A stretch of 21,991 bases of DNA from DATDCY01 sp031406795 [NCBI: Candidatus Rokuibacteriota bacterium] (GCA_031406795.1 JANOHV010000139.1:1-21991), one strand, 5' to 3'. Shown: positions 1 to 7,225, counted from the stretch's first letter. Notes: generated from the sequence alone by a model not told the origin. Program-made: numbers and translations.

Positions 1-516
1 GATGGTCGGCAGGAAGTTGATGCCCATCGCGTGGGGAATCCAGTTCTTCTCGTCGTAGATCACCGGGAAGTTGATCTGTATCTTCCGCTGGGCCTCGATG
101 GTGCTCAGGAATTCCCGGATCGTCGCTTCGCCCTCCCGGTATTCGCCGTCGGTGTTCACCGAGATCACCTGGAGACCCTGCGGCTCGTACTTCGTCTGCA
201 GCGCGACCAGGGAGCTGAACTTCTCGACGCAGGCCTTACAGTACTTCGACCAGAAGGCCAGGATTACGGGGCGGCCGCTTTTCACGAGCGCTTCGAAATC
301 CACCTCCTTCCCGAAGATGCCCCGGGCTTTGAATGCCGGGACCGGAGTGCCGATGCGTATCTGGCTGGGATCCATCACGAAGACGGTGGAGTAGTGCGTG
401 AACTTGTCCGCTTCGTCGCCGGCTGCGCCGGCAGCCGGCGCCAGGGGCAGACAAAGCGCCGTCGCGATCGTCACCGCCCGCCGCGCCACTCTTGACCATC
501 GGGAGGAACCAAGCAT
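1..516 (-). CDS. TlpA-like exported thioredoxin-fold protein (3' end outside window)
   Basis: Probable thiol:disulfide oxidoreductase of the TlpA/AhpC-TSA redoxin type acting outside the cytoplasm. The frame is open to the left window edge, so the C-terminus is missing. The N-terminus has arginines followed by a hydrophobic, alanine-rich stretch ending near AGAAG, which fits a signal peptide. A redoxin core follows: IRIGTPVPAFKARGIFGKEV, then ILAFWSKYCKACVEKF carrying a CxxC active site (C-K-A-C), then VISVNTDGE and a late FLPTI with the cis-proline. I chose the ATG at 516 because GGAGG lies 8 nt upstream. In-frame ATGs at 522 and 540 are possible but worse spaced. It is divergent from mscL. 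The substrate cannot be told from sequence. Confidence 0.85.
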   Translation of the reverse strand, partial: MLGSSRWSRVARRAVTIATALCLPLAPAAGAAGDEADKFTHYSTVFVMDPSQIRIGTPVPAFKARGIFGKEVDFEALVKSGRPVILAFWSKYCKACVEKFSSLVALQTKYEPQGLQVISVNTDGEYREGEATIREFLSTIEAQRKIQINFPVIYDEKNWIPHAMGINFLPTI

Positions 517-659
517 CGCCATCCCCTCCGCCGCCGCCATCGTTGTTTTCACCCGGGCACCACTCTCCGGTTTTTCCGTTCATCGCAGCTTATTGGGCTG
601 AACTTGCGGTGTCAACACGAGCCTCGCGGGACCCGAACCGGCTGGCCGCGACGTGGCGC

Positions 660-688
660 TTGCACGTCCGGAAAAATCAGCTTACAGT
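660..688 (+). promoter_or_regulatory. Candidate sigma70-type promoter for mscL
   Basis: TTGCAC at 660-665 and TACAGT at 683-688 are separated by 17 bp and lie about 90 bp ahead of the mscL start. This is a match by eye only. I see nothing else in the gene-free stretch 541-778. Confidence 0.4.
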
Positions 689-778
689 CTTTTCAGTGCT
701 GCCGTGGCGACCCGCGGACACTGGTTTGCCGGGCGCCACGCCAGAGTGCAACCCGCAGTTCCCGAAAAGGAGCGTGCC

Positions 779-1222
779 ATGTTCAAGGAGTTCAAGGAAT
801 TCGCGATGCGCGGCAACGTGGTCGACATGGCGGTCGGCATCATCATCGGCGCCTCGTTCGGCGGCATCATCTCCTCGCTCGTCGCCGACGTGATCATGCC
901 GCCGATCGGCCTCGCGCTCGGCAACGTCGACTTCGCGAACCTCTTCGTGACCCTCAAAGGGGGCGCGAAGGCGGCCGGGCCGTACGCGTCGCTCGTCGAC
1001 GCGAAAGCGGCCGGCGCCGTCACGGTGAACTACGGGGTCTTCTTCAACACGATCGTCAGCTTCCTGATCGTGGCGTTCTCGATGTTCATGGTGATCCGCG
1101 GCATGAACCGGATGAAGCGGAAGGCGCCGGCCGTCGCGCCGACGACCAGGGACTGCCCCTTCTGCATCACGGCGATCCCGCTGCTGGCGAAGCGCTGCCC
1201 GAACTGCACCTCCCAGCTCTGA
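779..1222 (+). CDS. mscL: Large-conductance mechanosensitive channel MscL
   Basis: Inner-membrane homopentameric channel that opens under membrane tension and releases solutes on hypo-osmotic shock. The 147-residue protein starts with the family's amphipathic helix ([20 protein letters not shown]). TM1 follows (about residues 15-45, with the glycine/alanine-rich pore stretch [19 protein letters not shown] and MPPIG), then a periplasmic loop, then TM2 (about residues 83-107, [20 protein letters not shown]). The C-terminus carries two CxxC pairs (CPFC and CPNC), a zinc-ribbon-like tail seen in many MscL proteins. The ATG at 779 has AAAGGAG about 7 nt upstream. The longer upstream reading frame has no family similarity. 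Its last 56 bp overlap the convergent phosphatase gene. Confidence 0.97.
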   Translation: MFKEFKEFAMRGNVVDMAVGIIIGASFGGIISSLVADVIMPPIGLALGNVDFANLFVTLKGGAKAAGPYASLVDAKAAGAVTVNYGVFFNTIVSFLIVAFSMFMVIRGMNRMKRKAPAVAPTTRDCPFCITAIPLLAKRCPNCTSQL

Positions 1223-2618
1223 TGGCGAGCGGGAGGCCCTTCTTCTGCAGGTAGTCGTACCTGGTGTTGTAGCCGGGCTGGTAGGCCATGGCGATGATGG
1301 AACCCTGGCCTTCCTTGATGGTGGAGTAGTCGGCGAAATCCAGGGTGCGAATTACCGCCTCGAAAACGCGCAGGGCGCCGGAGTGATCGCAGAGCACGAT
1401 GCGCCGTCCCAGGTTGTTCCTGAGCAGATCGACGAAGGAGTGGGCGATGCGCCAGTCCGCCTCGATCAGGGTCTCTCCCTCGGGGAAGTGATAGAAGCGA
1501 TTCTTGAAGAGCGCCTTCGCGGCCAGCTTCTTGTCCTCGTCGGTGCCGTTCATGGACGGGCCATGGACCTCGAGCAGCTGCCGGGTGATGTCTTTCTTGA
1601 ACTTGTGGGTCAGGGCGCCGTATTTCTGGGAATTGAGCCCATAAAGCGGCGTGAACTCGACGTCCGTAATGCCGGCGGCCTCCAGGAAGCAGCGTAAGGT
1701 CTCCTCCGTGTTCTCGCTCTCACTGCCGAAAATGGGCACTCGCCGGCCGTCCCCGTCCGGCCACAGCGGGTGCCCGCTCCGCGCCATGAGGTCCACCACG
1801 ACCTTGAAGTCGCCGCCCAGTTCCCGGGCGGTGTCGATACCCGCGGGCTTGAGCCGATTGCCGATGGAACCGCTGATGCGCCGGTTGTCCCGCCAGGTGT
1901 CCCAGCAGCCGGAACCGACGAACTCCGGATCGTCTCCGCCGGATTCGTGGCTGGACTTGCCGTGGCGGATGGCGATCAGCTGGGTCTGATTGGCGGGCAC
2001 ATAGGCATTGGGGTAGACGGGCATACCTTTGCCGCTCGGAAGCCAGACAATGGCCTCCTGCAGAAGGTTGCCGCTGCCGTCGTCCAGGATCCGGCCGGTG
2101 TTGCGGTGCCTGCCGCCCGTTATCCTCAGATCCTCCGCCGCGAGAACCAGCTTGGTGCGGTACCGGGTGTGCCGGGCTCCGAAAGGGGGTATGGTGCGGG
2201 GGGCGACCAGATCGTCGAACCGCCGCAACGAGAACTTCTTCCGGAGGACGCGCTTGAAGCTGTCGTTGCCCAGCAGCCCGTTCCAGGCCAGGTAGAAGAG
2301 ATGGGGATCCCCGTCGGGGACCGAGCCCTTCAGGAAGCTGAACTTGTGCTTGATGTAGCTGCTCGGGGTGACGTGGTCCGTGAGGCCGAGGATGAAGAAG
2401 TAGAGGCGCTTGCCGAGAGTCTTCAGCTCCCGCAGGAAATCGTCGGTGACATCCCCCGGCGAAAGGCTCATCCGGTCCCCGTAGATCGCCTTGAGAAACC
2501 GGACGTCGTTGCTGACATTCTCCGTCCGATAGGCGTTGTGGAATTCCGCGTGCTCGCGGTTGATGCCGAACTCCTCGATGAGTCGGGCTTCCCCGCCTCG
2601 GGCTCTGGTTTCTCCCAT
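1167..2618 (-). CDS. Histidine phosphatase family protein with long N-terminal region
   Basis: Member of the phosphoglycerate-mutase-like histidine phosphatase superfamily, which uses a phospho-histidine intermediate. About 483 residues. Residues 1-205 form an N-terminal region I do not recognise. The catalytic domain starts with [13 protein letters not shown] (R218-H219-G220, the RHG motif). It continues with [14 protein letters not shown] and then [10 protein letters not shown], which supplies the second catalytic histidine. The substrate is unknown. I chose the ATG at 2618 because GAGAGG lies about 6 nt upstream. An in-frame ATG at 2639 is the alternative. The final 19 or so residues are rich in Ser, Ala and Gly and read antisense through the mscL zinc-ribbon end, so the tail is probably a late extension. 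It lies downstream of the LmbE-type gene on the same strand, with a gap of about 90 bp. Confidence 0.85.
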   Translation of the reverse strand: MGETRARGGEARLIEEFGINREHAEFHNAYRTENVSNDVRFLKAIYGDRMSLSPGDVTDDFLRELKTLGKRLYFFILGLTDHVTPSSYIKHKFSFLKGSVPDGDPHLFYLAWNGLLGNDSFKRVLRKKFSLRRFDDLVAPRTIPPFGARHTRYRTKLVLAAEDLRITGGRHRNTGRILDDGSGNLLQEAIVWLPSGKGMPVYPNAYVPANQTQLIAIRHGKSSHESGGDDPEFVGSGCWDTWRDNRRISGSIGNRLKPAGIDTARELGGDFKVVVDLMARSGHPLWPDGDGRRVPIFGSESENTEETLRCFLEAAGITDVEFTPLYGLNSQKYGALTHKFKKDITRQLLEVHGPSMNGTDEDKKLAAKALFKNRFYHFPEGETLIEADWRIAHSFVDLLRNNLGRRIVLCDHSGALRVFEAVIRTLDFADYSTIKEGQGSIIAMAYQPGYNTRYDYLQKKGLPLAIRAGRCSSGSASPAAGSP

Positions 2619-2708
2619 GATGTCCTCTCTCTCAGTCATGTGCGGATTACTCCGGCCGCCGTTGGGCCCGCGTTGTCGATCCCGGGCGATCCTCCGCCCG
2701 CTTGCCCG

Positions 2709-3389
2709 TCAGATCAGGAAGCGGTCCGCCTTGCCGAGCTGGATGTACTGGAAGGCTTCCGCCAGCCGGCAGTAGGCCGCCAGCCCGTTGCGGGTGAGGT
2801 TGGCGAACACCAACTCCTCGACGGGCCACTTGCCGTACATCCCCTCGTAGATCGCGAAGAAGGCGCGGATCCGCTCCTGCTGGTGCGAGACGTCGACCAG
2901 CCGGACGGGGTAGCGGGGCCGGGCCTCGTGGGTGAGGTAGACGCTCATGTGTTCCCGGTGCACCTCCCGGCTCGCCGTGAGCGGAAAGCGGGCGTAGGAG
3001 ACGGCGTCGAGGACGATGGCGTGGGTGTTGCGGTGGTCCGGGTGGCCGGCGCCGACGGCGCGGGAGCGGCTCCAGGTGATGACGATCGTCGGCTTCCAGG
3101 CGCGGATGACCTCGCTCACGACGAGGGCGTTCTCCCTGCTGTGGACGATGCCGGCGTCGGGGAAGTCCAGAAAGCCGGTCTCGACGCCGAGGAGGGCGCC
3201 CACCTGCTTTGCCTGCCGCGCCCGCTCGCGGATCTTCTCTTCCTGGTTCATCGCAAGCGTGGTGGCGTTCTCGCCCCGGGAAAGCCACAGAAGCCGCACA
3301 GCGTGGCCGGCGTCGCCGTGGTTGGCCAGGGTGCCGACGCAGGCGGCCTCGTCGTCGGGATGGGCGAAGACGGCAAGAATCCGTTCCAT
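2709..3389 (-). CDS. PIG-L/LmbE family N-acetyl-sugar deacetylase
   Basis: Zinc-dependent deacetylase of the PIG-L/LmbE family, which removes acetyl groups from N-acetylglucosaminyl or similar conjugates (relatives are MshB, BshB and LmbE). The 226-residue protein opens with ILAVFAHPDDEA (A9-HPDDE), holding the metal ligands and the catalytic aspartate. The second motif GHPDHRNTH (H116-P-D-H119) supplies the other metal ligand. Length and fold order fit the family. No signal peptide is visible, so it is probably cytoplasmic. It sits in a leftward group of three genes, 63 bp after a small membrane peptide and about 90 bp before the phosphatase. The true substrate (bacillithiol-like thiol, glycan or other) cannot be read from this sequence. 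Confidence 0.93.
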   Translation of the reverse strand: MERILAVFAHPDDEAACVGTLANHGDAGHAVRLLWLSRGENATTLAMNQEEKIRERARQAKQVGALLGVETGFLDFPDAGIVHSRENALVVSEVIRAWKPTIVITWSRSRAVGAGHPDHRNTHAIVLDAVSYARFPLTASREVHREHMSVYLTHEARPRYPVRLVDVSHQQERIRAFFAIYEGMYGKWPVEELVFANLTRNGLAAYCRLAEAFQYIQLGKADRFLI

Positions 3390-3452
3390 GCGCTCAGTGT
3401 AGTCAAGCGCCGGCTCGAAAGCCAGACCGCGGCGGCAGAGCAGGAGGCCGTC

Positions 3453-3590
3453 TTACTGGAAGATCTTAATCCCGGACTGCCCGAGCAGCCACCAGAACAG
3501 AATGAACAGGAGCAGGGCGGTGCAACCACAGCCGCCGCCCACCTTCTTCGCGCCATAGCCCGCCACCAGTCCACGCAACAGCTTGCTCAT
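3453..3590 (-). CDS. Small glycine-rich single-span membrane protein, function unknown
   Basis: A 45-residue peptide. It begins MSKLLRGLVAGYGAKKVGGG, has CGC, then one hydrophobic span (about residues 24-37, TALLLFILFWWLLG), and ends in SGIKIFQ. A strong GGGAGGGG lies just upstream of the ATG at 3590, and the coding frame is clean, which support translation. I do not recognise a named family. The Lys/Gly N-terminus followed by a single helix resembles small inner-membrane peptides. It is the first gene of the leftward group with the LmbE-type deacetylase. A longer reading frame upstream (to 3884) has no ribosome site and no protein-like composition. Confidence 0.6.
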   Translation of the reverse strand: MSKLLRGLVAGYGAKKVGGGCGCTALLLFILFWWLLGQSGIKIFQ

Positions 3591-3735
3591 TCGCCCCTCC
3601 CTTTCATATCCATCGATCGTGCCCTTGCAGCTTCTGTCAATCCCGATGGTCCTCCGCATTGTACCACCTCTGCGATCGTGAGCCGGACACAGCTGAAGCT
3701 GAAATCGACCCGGGGCCATCCTCCAACCGACTGTC

Positions 3736-3788
3736 CACCGGTATTTCGAGGCCGGTGCCTTGACAATCCTCCGCCCTGCACGGAGAAT
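3736..3788 (+). promoter_or_regulatory. Candidate promoter with upstream dyad for the leader/TPR operon
   Basis: TTGACA at 3760-3765, a 17-bp spacer and GAGAAT at 3783-3788 make a good promoter match. A 6-bp inverted repeat (CACCGG 3736-3741, CCGGTG 3752-3757) lies directly upstream and could bind a regulator. The remainder of 3591-3899 shows no gene. Confidence 0.45.
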
Positions 3789-3899
3789 CGCCTCTATCAC
3801 GAAACAAAGCACGAACCAAAGGACTTCTCGGCGAAACGACGACGCTCGGGGAGCGAATGGAAATTCATGCGAAGGGGCTGACAAGGAGGTCTCATTCAG

Positions 3900-3935
3900 A
3901 TGACTGATGGAGTCCCGGCAAGGAACCGCGCATGA
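3900..3935 (+). CDS. 11-residue leader ORF overlapping the TPR gene start
   Basis: The ATG at 3900 follows a near-perfect ribosome site, AAGGAGGT (3882-3889), at good spacing. It encodes MTDGVPARNRA. Its TGA overlaps the ATG of the TPR gene by the ATGA arrangement typical of translational coupling. The peptide resembles no known leader. It may simply load ribosomes for the next gene. Confidence 0.45.
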   Translation: MTDGVPARNRA

Positions 3936-4480
3936 GAATCTCCTTACGGCTCGTGACCGCGGGTCTGCTCGCCTGTCTGATGATTCCTCAACCGGTCCTG
4001 GCTGGCGGGGACCTTGGGCAGGCCCCCTTCGAAATCGGCGAGAAGCTCTTCGCCAAGAAACACTACAAGACAGCTCTCAAGTATTACGCAAAAGCACTCG
4101 CGCAGAACGACAGCAGGGCCCATTACCGGATGGGGCGTGCCTACGAAGAGATCGCCCAGCATGAGGACGCTCTCTACCATTATCGGTTGTTCGTCGATCT
4201 TGGCCAGCAAGACACCCAACACCACGATGCCGTCCAACGGGCCGGTGCCATCGAAGAGCGACTGAAGAGGGAAAGCGATCGAACGACGGAACTCCTCGAA
4301 CGGGGGAAGAGCCTCCACAAGGAGGGGAAATATCGGGAAGCGGAGAAAGCACTTTTTCGTGCCGCATCCAGGGACCCGAAGAATCCCGAGATACACTTCC
4401 ATCTTGGCGAGGTCTACCTGAAATTGGAGGCTTACGACAAGGCCACGGCGGAGTACAAGAAAGCGAAGGGATTCTTTTGA
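3932..4480 (+). CDS. Exported tetratricopeptide-repeat protein
   Basis: A 182-residue protein with a signal peptide (MRISLRLVTAGLLACLMIPQ, then PVLA with cleavage near A24). The mature part is made of TPR helices: about residues 31-64 (FEIGEKLFAKKHYKTALKYY), 65-99 (AHYRMGRAYEEIAQHEDALY), 119-150 (LLERGKSLHKEGKYREAEKA) and 152-180 (PEIHFHLGEVYLKLEAYDKA). TPR arrays mediate protein contacts. Here the protein is likely a periplasmic scaffold or assembly factor, with the partner unknown. There is no lipobox cysteine at the cleavage site. It has its own AGGA ribosome site 7 nt upstream and is also coupled to the 11-codon leader ORF. Confidence 0.88.
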   Translation: MRISLRLVTAGLLACLMIPQPVLAGGDLGQAPFEIGEKLFAKKHYKTALKYYAKALAQNDSRAHYRMGRAYEEIAQHEDALYHYRLFVDLGQQDTQHHDAVQRAGAIEERLKRESDRTTELLERGKSLHKEGKYREAEKALFRAASRDPKNPEIHFHLGEVYLKLEAYDKATAEYKKAKGFF

Positions 4481-4511
4481 AGAAACGAGCCCACGCTCAG
4501 GACATCTGCCA

Positions 4512-4554
4512 GGAAGCGGAACTGTTCCCGTAGTCGCGCGAAGTCTTCGCGTTA
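4512..4554 (+). repeat. 43-bp dispersed repeat, copy 1
   Basis: This stretch differs from 7614-7656 at only 5 of 43 positions by eye. In the frame that reads into the HIT fragment both copies translate as EAEL(F/L)P, a TAG stop, then a short run. Both are followed closely by pieces of a HIT-family gene, so they probably descend from one ancestral cassette. Confidence 0.6.
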
Positions 4555-4587
4555 GATTATTCGACGATCATTTGCATCGGCCGGCAG

Positions 4588-4641
4588 CGCTTCGCGCCCG
4601 ACGGCTTCAACATCGGCATCAACGTCGGCCAGGCCGTCACT
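4588..4641 (+). pseudogene. HIT-family hydrolase fragment (internal piece)
   Basis: Eighteen codons read RFAPDGFNIGINVGQAVT, matching the conserved core strand of HIT (histidine triad) nucleotide hydrolases (typically PDGFNIGINVG followed by HLHxHxxP). The histidine triad itself is absent here, and no start or ribosome site precedes it. In-frame residues extend upstream to about 4534 without clear HIT character. It is a gene remnant. The other parts of a HIT gene occur at 7673-7806, also behind a copy of the 43-bp repeat. Confidence 0.55.
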
Positions 4642-4714
4642 ATGTTCAACCTCAAGCCGGGACGCTCATCTCCTGTATCATCACTGCCATACACAATGCC
4701 CAGAGGGGGGTGCC

Positions 4715-5365
4715 ATGAGCCATGGAGTGCCGATCGTTCGCGTCGAGGTCTTCAGCGACTACACCTGACCGTGGTGCCTCATCGGGGCGGTCCGCCTCGA
4801 GAAGGCCCGTGCCGGGCTCGCCGGCCGGATCGAGCTTGCGATCGCCTGGCGCCCTTTCGAGATCCACCCGGAGGTGCCGACGGCGGGGATGCCGCTCTCG
4901 GCCCTCGGCTACGACCCCGACGACCTCGCGACGGCAATGGCGAGACTGCGCCGCCAAGCCGCCGACGAGGGGATCGAGTTTGCTCCCCGCTCGCCCGAGT
5001 CTCTCCTCGCCAACACGCACCGCGCCCTCGCGGCAAGCGCGATCGTCCAGGAGGCTGATCCGGGGCGCTTCGAGGCGTTCCATCACGCGCTCTTCCACGC
5101 GGGCTTCGGCCAGTTGCAGAATATCGGAGACGCGTCCGTCCTGCACAGGATCGCCGCCGAAGTGGGGCTCGACGCCCCACGCCTCGACGCTGCCCTCGCC
5201 GCCGGCGTCGGAGAGGCCGCCCTGCGCAAGGCGACGGAGGACGCACACCGGCGAAAGATCACCGCTGTCCCGGCGTTCGTCTTCGGTGGCAAGGAGGTCA
5301 TTGTCGGCGCTTACCCGTCGGAGGCGCTCCGGCAGGCAGCGGAGCGGGCCACCGCACCCGGCTGA
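4715..5365 (+). CDS. DsbA/FrnE-family thiol oxidoreductase, probable selenoprotein (UPWC active site)
   Basis: Read through one TGA, this is a complete 216-residue DsbA-family protein of the FrnE type. Residues 8-17 are VRVEVFSDYT. Codon 18 is TGA (4766-4768), followed by PWCLIG. Family members have CPWC here, so the TGA replaces exactly the first, nucleophilic cysteine. The rest is intact: WRPFEIHPEVP, the helical insert (about residues 60-160), and ITAVPAFVFGGKEVIVGAYP with the cis-proline at P186. There is no other stop in 217 codons. AGAGGGGGG stands 4 nt before the ATG at 4715. Inference: selenocysteine is inserted, supported by the hairpin at 4776-4806. The alternative is a nonsense mutant, plausible because neighbouring accessory DNA holds many pseudogenes. 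No signal peptide is seen, so it is probably cytoplasmic, as FrnE-like proteins often are. Confidence 0.72.
4776..4806 (+). promoter_or_regulatory. Candidate bacterial SECIS hairpin
   Basis: Immediately downstream of the in-frame TGA, GCCT (4776-4779) pairs with AGGC (4803-4806). A 2x2 internal loop follows, then a 7-bp upper stem (TCGGGGC 4782-4788 with GCCTCGA 4794-4800, one G-T pair). The apical loop is GGTCC (4789-4793). The loop begins 20 nt after the TGA. Bacterial SECIS elements need a short stem-loop in this range with a G at the loop start. In E. coli fdhF the SelB-contacted loop also contains GGUC, at positions 22-25 counted from the U of UGA. Here the same four bases lie at 24-27. 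Confidence 0.6.
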
Positions 5366-5375
5366 CGGTCCCGCC

Positions 5376-5419
5376 TACGACAGCTCTTTCAAAGAATATG
5401 GCGCTGCGGCCGCCGACGG
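5376..5419 (-). pseudogene. Fragment of a Fic gene 3' end
   Basis: This short stretch nearly matches the last codons of the two related Fic genes at 16390 and 19428 (reverse strand reading GGRSASYSLKELS and stop), with a 2-bp deletion and a few changes. Nothing else of the gene remains. It marks the left edge of the accessory region, between the FrnE-like gene and the methyltransferase. Confidence 0.65.
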
Positions 5420-5454
5420 AAGGGCGGCCTACGGCGAGGGCCGCTGACCGTTAC

Positions 5455-5852
5455 GGGCTTGTCAAACCGTCGAGGCGAGGACGCGCGACTCAGTGGGACC
5501 CGTAAAGGGGAGCAGGCGCACATCCCGGGCCCCGGCACCAGCGAGCATCGCCGAAAGCTCGGAAAGCGAGTACGAACGCCCCTCGGCGGTGCCGGCAAGC
5601 ATGTTGAGACTGAAAAGTGCGGGGAAAACCGGGCTCGTCCTGGAGTCGTCGAGGATGAACTCGTGCACGAGGAGCAGCCCGCCGGGCTCGAGCGCCCGCG
5701 CCGCCTTGCCGATGATCGCACGGCACATCGAAGGGCCTTCGCCGTGCAGGATGTGCGACAGCCACGCAACATCGAAGCCGCCGGGGAGTTCATCCGCGGT
5801 GAAGTCGCCCCCCGTGAAGGAGACCCGGTCGCCGATGCCGGCCGCGCCGACG
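5455..5852. repeat. Direct repeat, left copy (3' part of methyltransferase gene)
   Basis: Aligns without gaps to 21594-21991 at an offset of 16139, with about 16 mismatches in 397 bases by eye. The right copy continues beyond the window, so the real repeat is longer. Same orientation, so recombination between copies could delete or duplicate the 16-kb block between them. Confidence 0.85.
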
Positions 5853-6481
5853 ATGCGCTCGGCGAACGGTTTCGATGTCGGCAGATCGAAGATTGTCGCG
5901 GTCAGGCCGGGATTGGCGAGCGCGAACTGGACGGCCCACGTGCCGGGGCCGCCGCCGAGGTCCAGCAGGCGGCGGCGTCCGCCGAGATCGATCTCCCGCG
6001 CCGCCCGCGCCGCCGTCCCGAGGGAGTTGCCGTGCATGCCCATCAGGAAGTCCTCGATCTCCGAGGCGTCCCCGTGGCTGGCGCGGCCGCGCACCGGCCC
6101 GCCGGCAAGTGCCGCCTCGTGGAGCCGGTTCCAGGAGGGGACGAGGTTGGCGTGATGGCGGACCATGAACCCGATGTAGTTCGCCGATCCCCGCACGAGG
6201 TAGGTCAGGGCGGATGGGGAATTGGCGAAGCCCGCGTCCGTCCTGTCCAGCAGCCCGAGCGCGGTCAGCGCTTCGAGGAGTGTCGTCACGCCACGCTCGT
6301 CGCCCCCGACCCGTTGCGCAATCTCCGCCCCGTCGAGGCGCGCCTCGCCGATGACGGTGAAGATGTCGAGCCGGACGCCGGCGTGCAACGTAAGGCTCTT
6401 CCAGTACGCGCCGGACATCCCGAGGATTTCCCCCGGGCCCTTTGCTGGCTTTCGTTCTTCCATGACGGGTAGATTCTTCAT
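5462..6481 (-). CDS. SAM-dependent O-methyltransferase (AcsOMT/COMT-like)
   Basis: A 339-residue class I methyltransferase of the plant-COMT / bacterial antibiotic O-methyltransferase type. The N-terminal part (about residues 20-100, AYWKSLTLHAGVRLDIF and the winged-helix dimerisation segment LLEALTALGLLDR) is followed by the SAM site LLDLGGGPGTWAVQFA (residues 172-187). Then come TIFDLP, the GDFTADELPGGFD motif and SHILHGEGP. Acceptor substrate unknown. The ATG at 6481 (MKNLPVMEER) is a choice between it and the ATG at 6463, and neither has a strong ribosome site. The reading frame continues upstream to 6766, but that part overlaps the vapB-type gene and is not protein-like. A near-identical copy starts at the right window edge. 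Confidence 0.85.
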   Translation of the reverse strand: MKNLPVMEERKPAKGPGEILGMSGAYWKSLTLHAGVRLDIFTVIGEARLDGAEIAQRVGGDERGVTTLLEALTALGLLDRTDAGFANSPSALTYLVRGSANYIGFMVRHHANLVPSWNRLHEAALAGGPVRGRASHGDASEIEDFLMGMHGNSLGTAARAAREIDLGGRRRLLDLGGGPGTWAVQFALANPGLTATIFDLPTSKPFAERIVGAAGIGDRVSFTGGDFTADELPGGFDVAWLSHILHGEGPSMCRAIIGKAARALEPGGLLLVHEFILDDSRTSPVFPALFSLNMLAGTAEGRSYSLSELSAMLAGAGARDVRLLPFTGPTESRVLASTV

Positions 6482-6526
6482 CGTCTGGGGACGGGTGTCA
6501 ACGCCCGCCCGGCACACAGAAGCTCC

Positions 6527-6564
6527 TTGACACAGAAGCGCGCACGTCTTACCCTGATGTAAGA
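6527..6564 (+). promoter_or_regulatory. Promoter and candidate operator of an AbrB/PIN module
   Basis: TTGACA (6527-6532) is followed after 17 bp by a weak TACCCT (6550-6555). An inverted repeat TCTTAC (6547-6552) / GTAAGA (6559-6564) covers that -10 region, which is where antitoxin autorepressors of this type usually bind. Confidence 0.45.
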
Positions 6565-6578
6565 AAGTGAGGTGCCGC

Positions 6579-6806
6579 ATGTCCACGGTTACCATGTCGT
6601 CGAAGGGCCAGATCGCCATTCCAGCGAAGATTCGCCGAGAGCTGCATCTCGAGCGCACTTCCCGCCTCGAGGTCTGCGTCGAGCGGGACCGTCTGGTGCT
6701 CACACCCATTCGCGAGGAGTCATGGCGCGAGTTGCGTGGAAGCCACCGCGGGACGCGTTTGACCACATGGATCGAGGAGGAACATCAGCGGGAGCGCGAA
6801 CGTTGA
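6579..6806 (+). CDS. AbrB/SpoVT-type antitoxin (VapB-like)
   Basis: A 75-residue swapped-hairpin AbrB DNA-binding protein: TVTMSSKGQIAIPAKIRREL (about residues 3-22), then RLEVCVERDRLVLTPI. A basic and acidic C-terminal tail (WIEEEHQRERER) would wrap the cognate toxin. The ATG at 6579 has GAGG about 7 nt upstream. A GTG at 6567 is also in frame but less likely. Its stop overlaps the start of the adjoining PIN toxin gene, the usual vapBC coupling. That toxin carries an amber codon, so the antitoxin may now be without an active partner. Confidence 0.88.
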   Translation: MSTVTMSSKGQIAIPAKIRRELHLERTSRLEVCVERDRLVLTPIREESWRELRGSHRGTRLTTWIEEEHQRERER

Positions 6807-7225
6807 AGCGGTAGGTCTTCGATTCGTGGGCCCTCCTTGCCTGGCTTGGAGGTGAGGAGCCGGCTGACGCCGAGGTGCAGTCCCTGCTCGATGCCGCGGC
6901 GGCAGGACGTGCCGAATTGTGGATGAGCATCATCAATCTCGGCGAGGTCTACTACGCAACGGCAAGGAAATCGGGGATCGAGAAGGCCCGCGAGGACCGC
7001 AAGAGTTTAATGCAGTCTCCCATCCGCTTCGTCGAAGTGGATGACGATCTGGTCTGGGAGGCGGCGGAAATCAAAGCGGCCCATGCTTTGGCCTACGCCG
7101 ATGCCTTCGCAGCGGCGTTGACCGTGAGGTTGAAGGCCGTCCTGGTCACCGGCGATCCCGAATTTGACGTCCTTGCAAAGAGTCGTCTGATCGCTGTGAA
7201 GAGACTCGCTCGCCTGGCGAGATGA
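6803..7225 (+). pseudogene. PIN-domain toxin (VapC-like) interrupted by TAG at codon 4
   Basis: VapC toxins are PIN-fold ribonucleases. The frame from TTG 6803 reads L-K-R-stop-VFDSWALLAWLGGEE. The TAG at 6812-6814 replaces the residue (usually Tyr) before the VFDSWALLA strand that holds the first catalytic Asp. Beyond it the frame is open to 7225 with SIINLGEVYYATARKSG (catalytic Glu) and AYADAFAAAL (catalytic Asp). Thus one base change separates it from a full-length toxin. The first in-frame start codon after the stop is GTG 6875, which would lose the first catalytic Asp. The toxin is therefore probably inactive unless the amber codon is suppressed. The segment 6878-7028 is repeated at 21299-21449. 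Confidence 0.75.

Noticed and set aside
1770-3881. Long plus-strand open frame of about 700 codons
   Set aside because: It is antisense to the phosphatase, the LmbE-type gene and the small membrane protein. It has a biased composition (Val, Gly, Asp, Glu rich) and no recognisable motif, as expected for a mirror frame in GC-rich DNA.
5459-6472. Plus-strand open frame of about 340 codons
   Set aside because: Mirror of the methyltransferase on the minus strand, which has clear SAM-binding motifs.
6812-6814. Amber codon in VapC as pyrrolysine or programmed readthrough
   Set aside because: The replaced residue is an ordinary structural position and the region is full of broken toxins, so a nonsense mutation is simpler.
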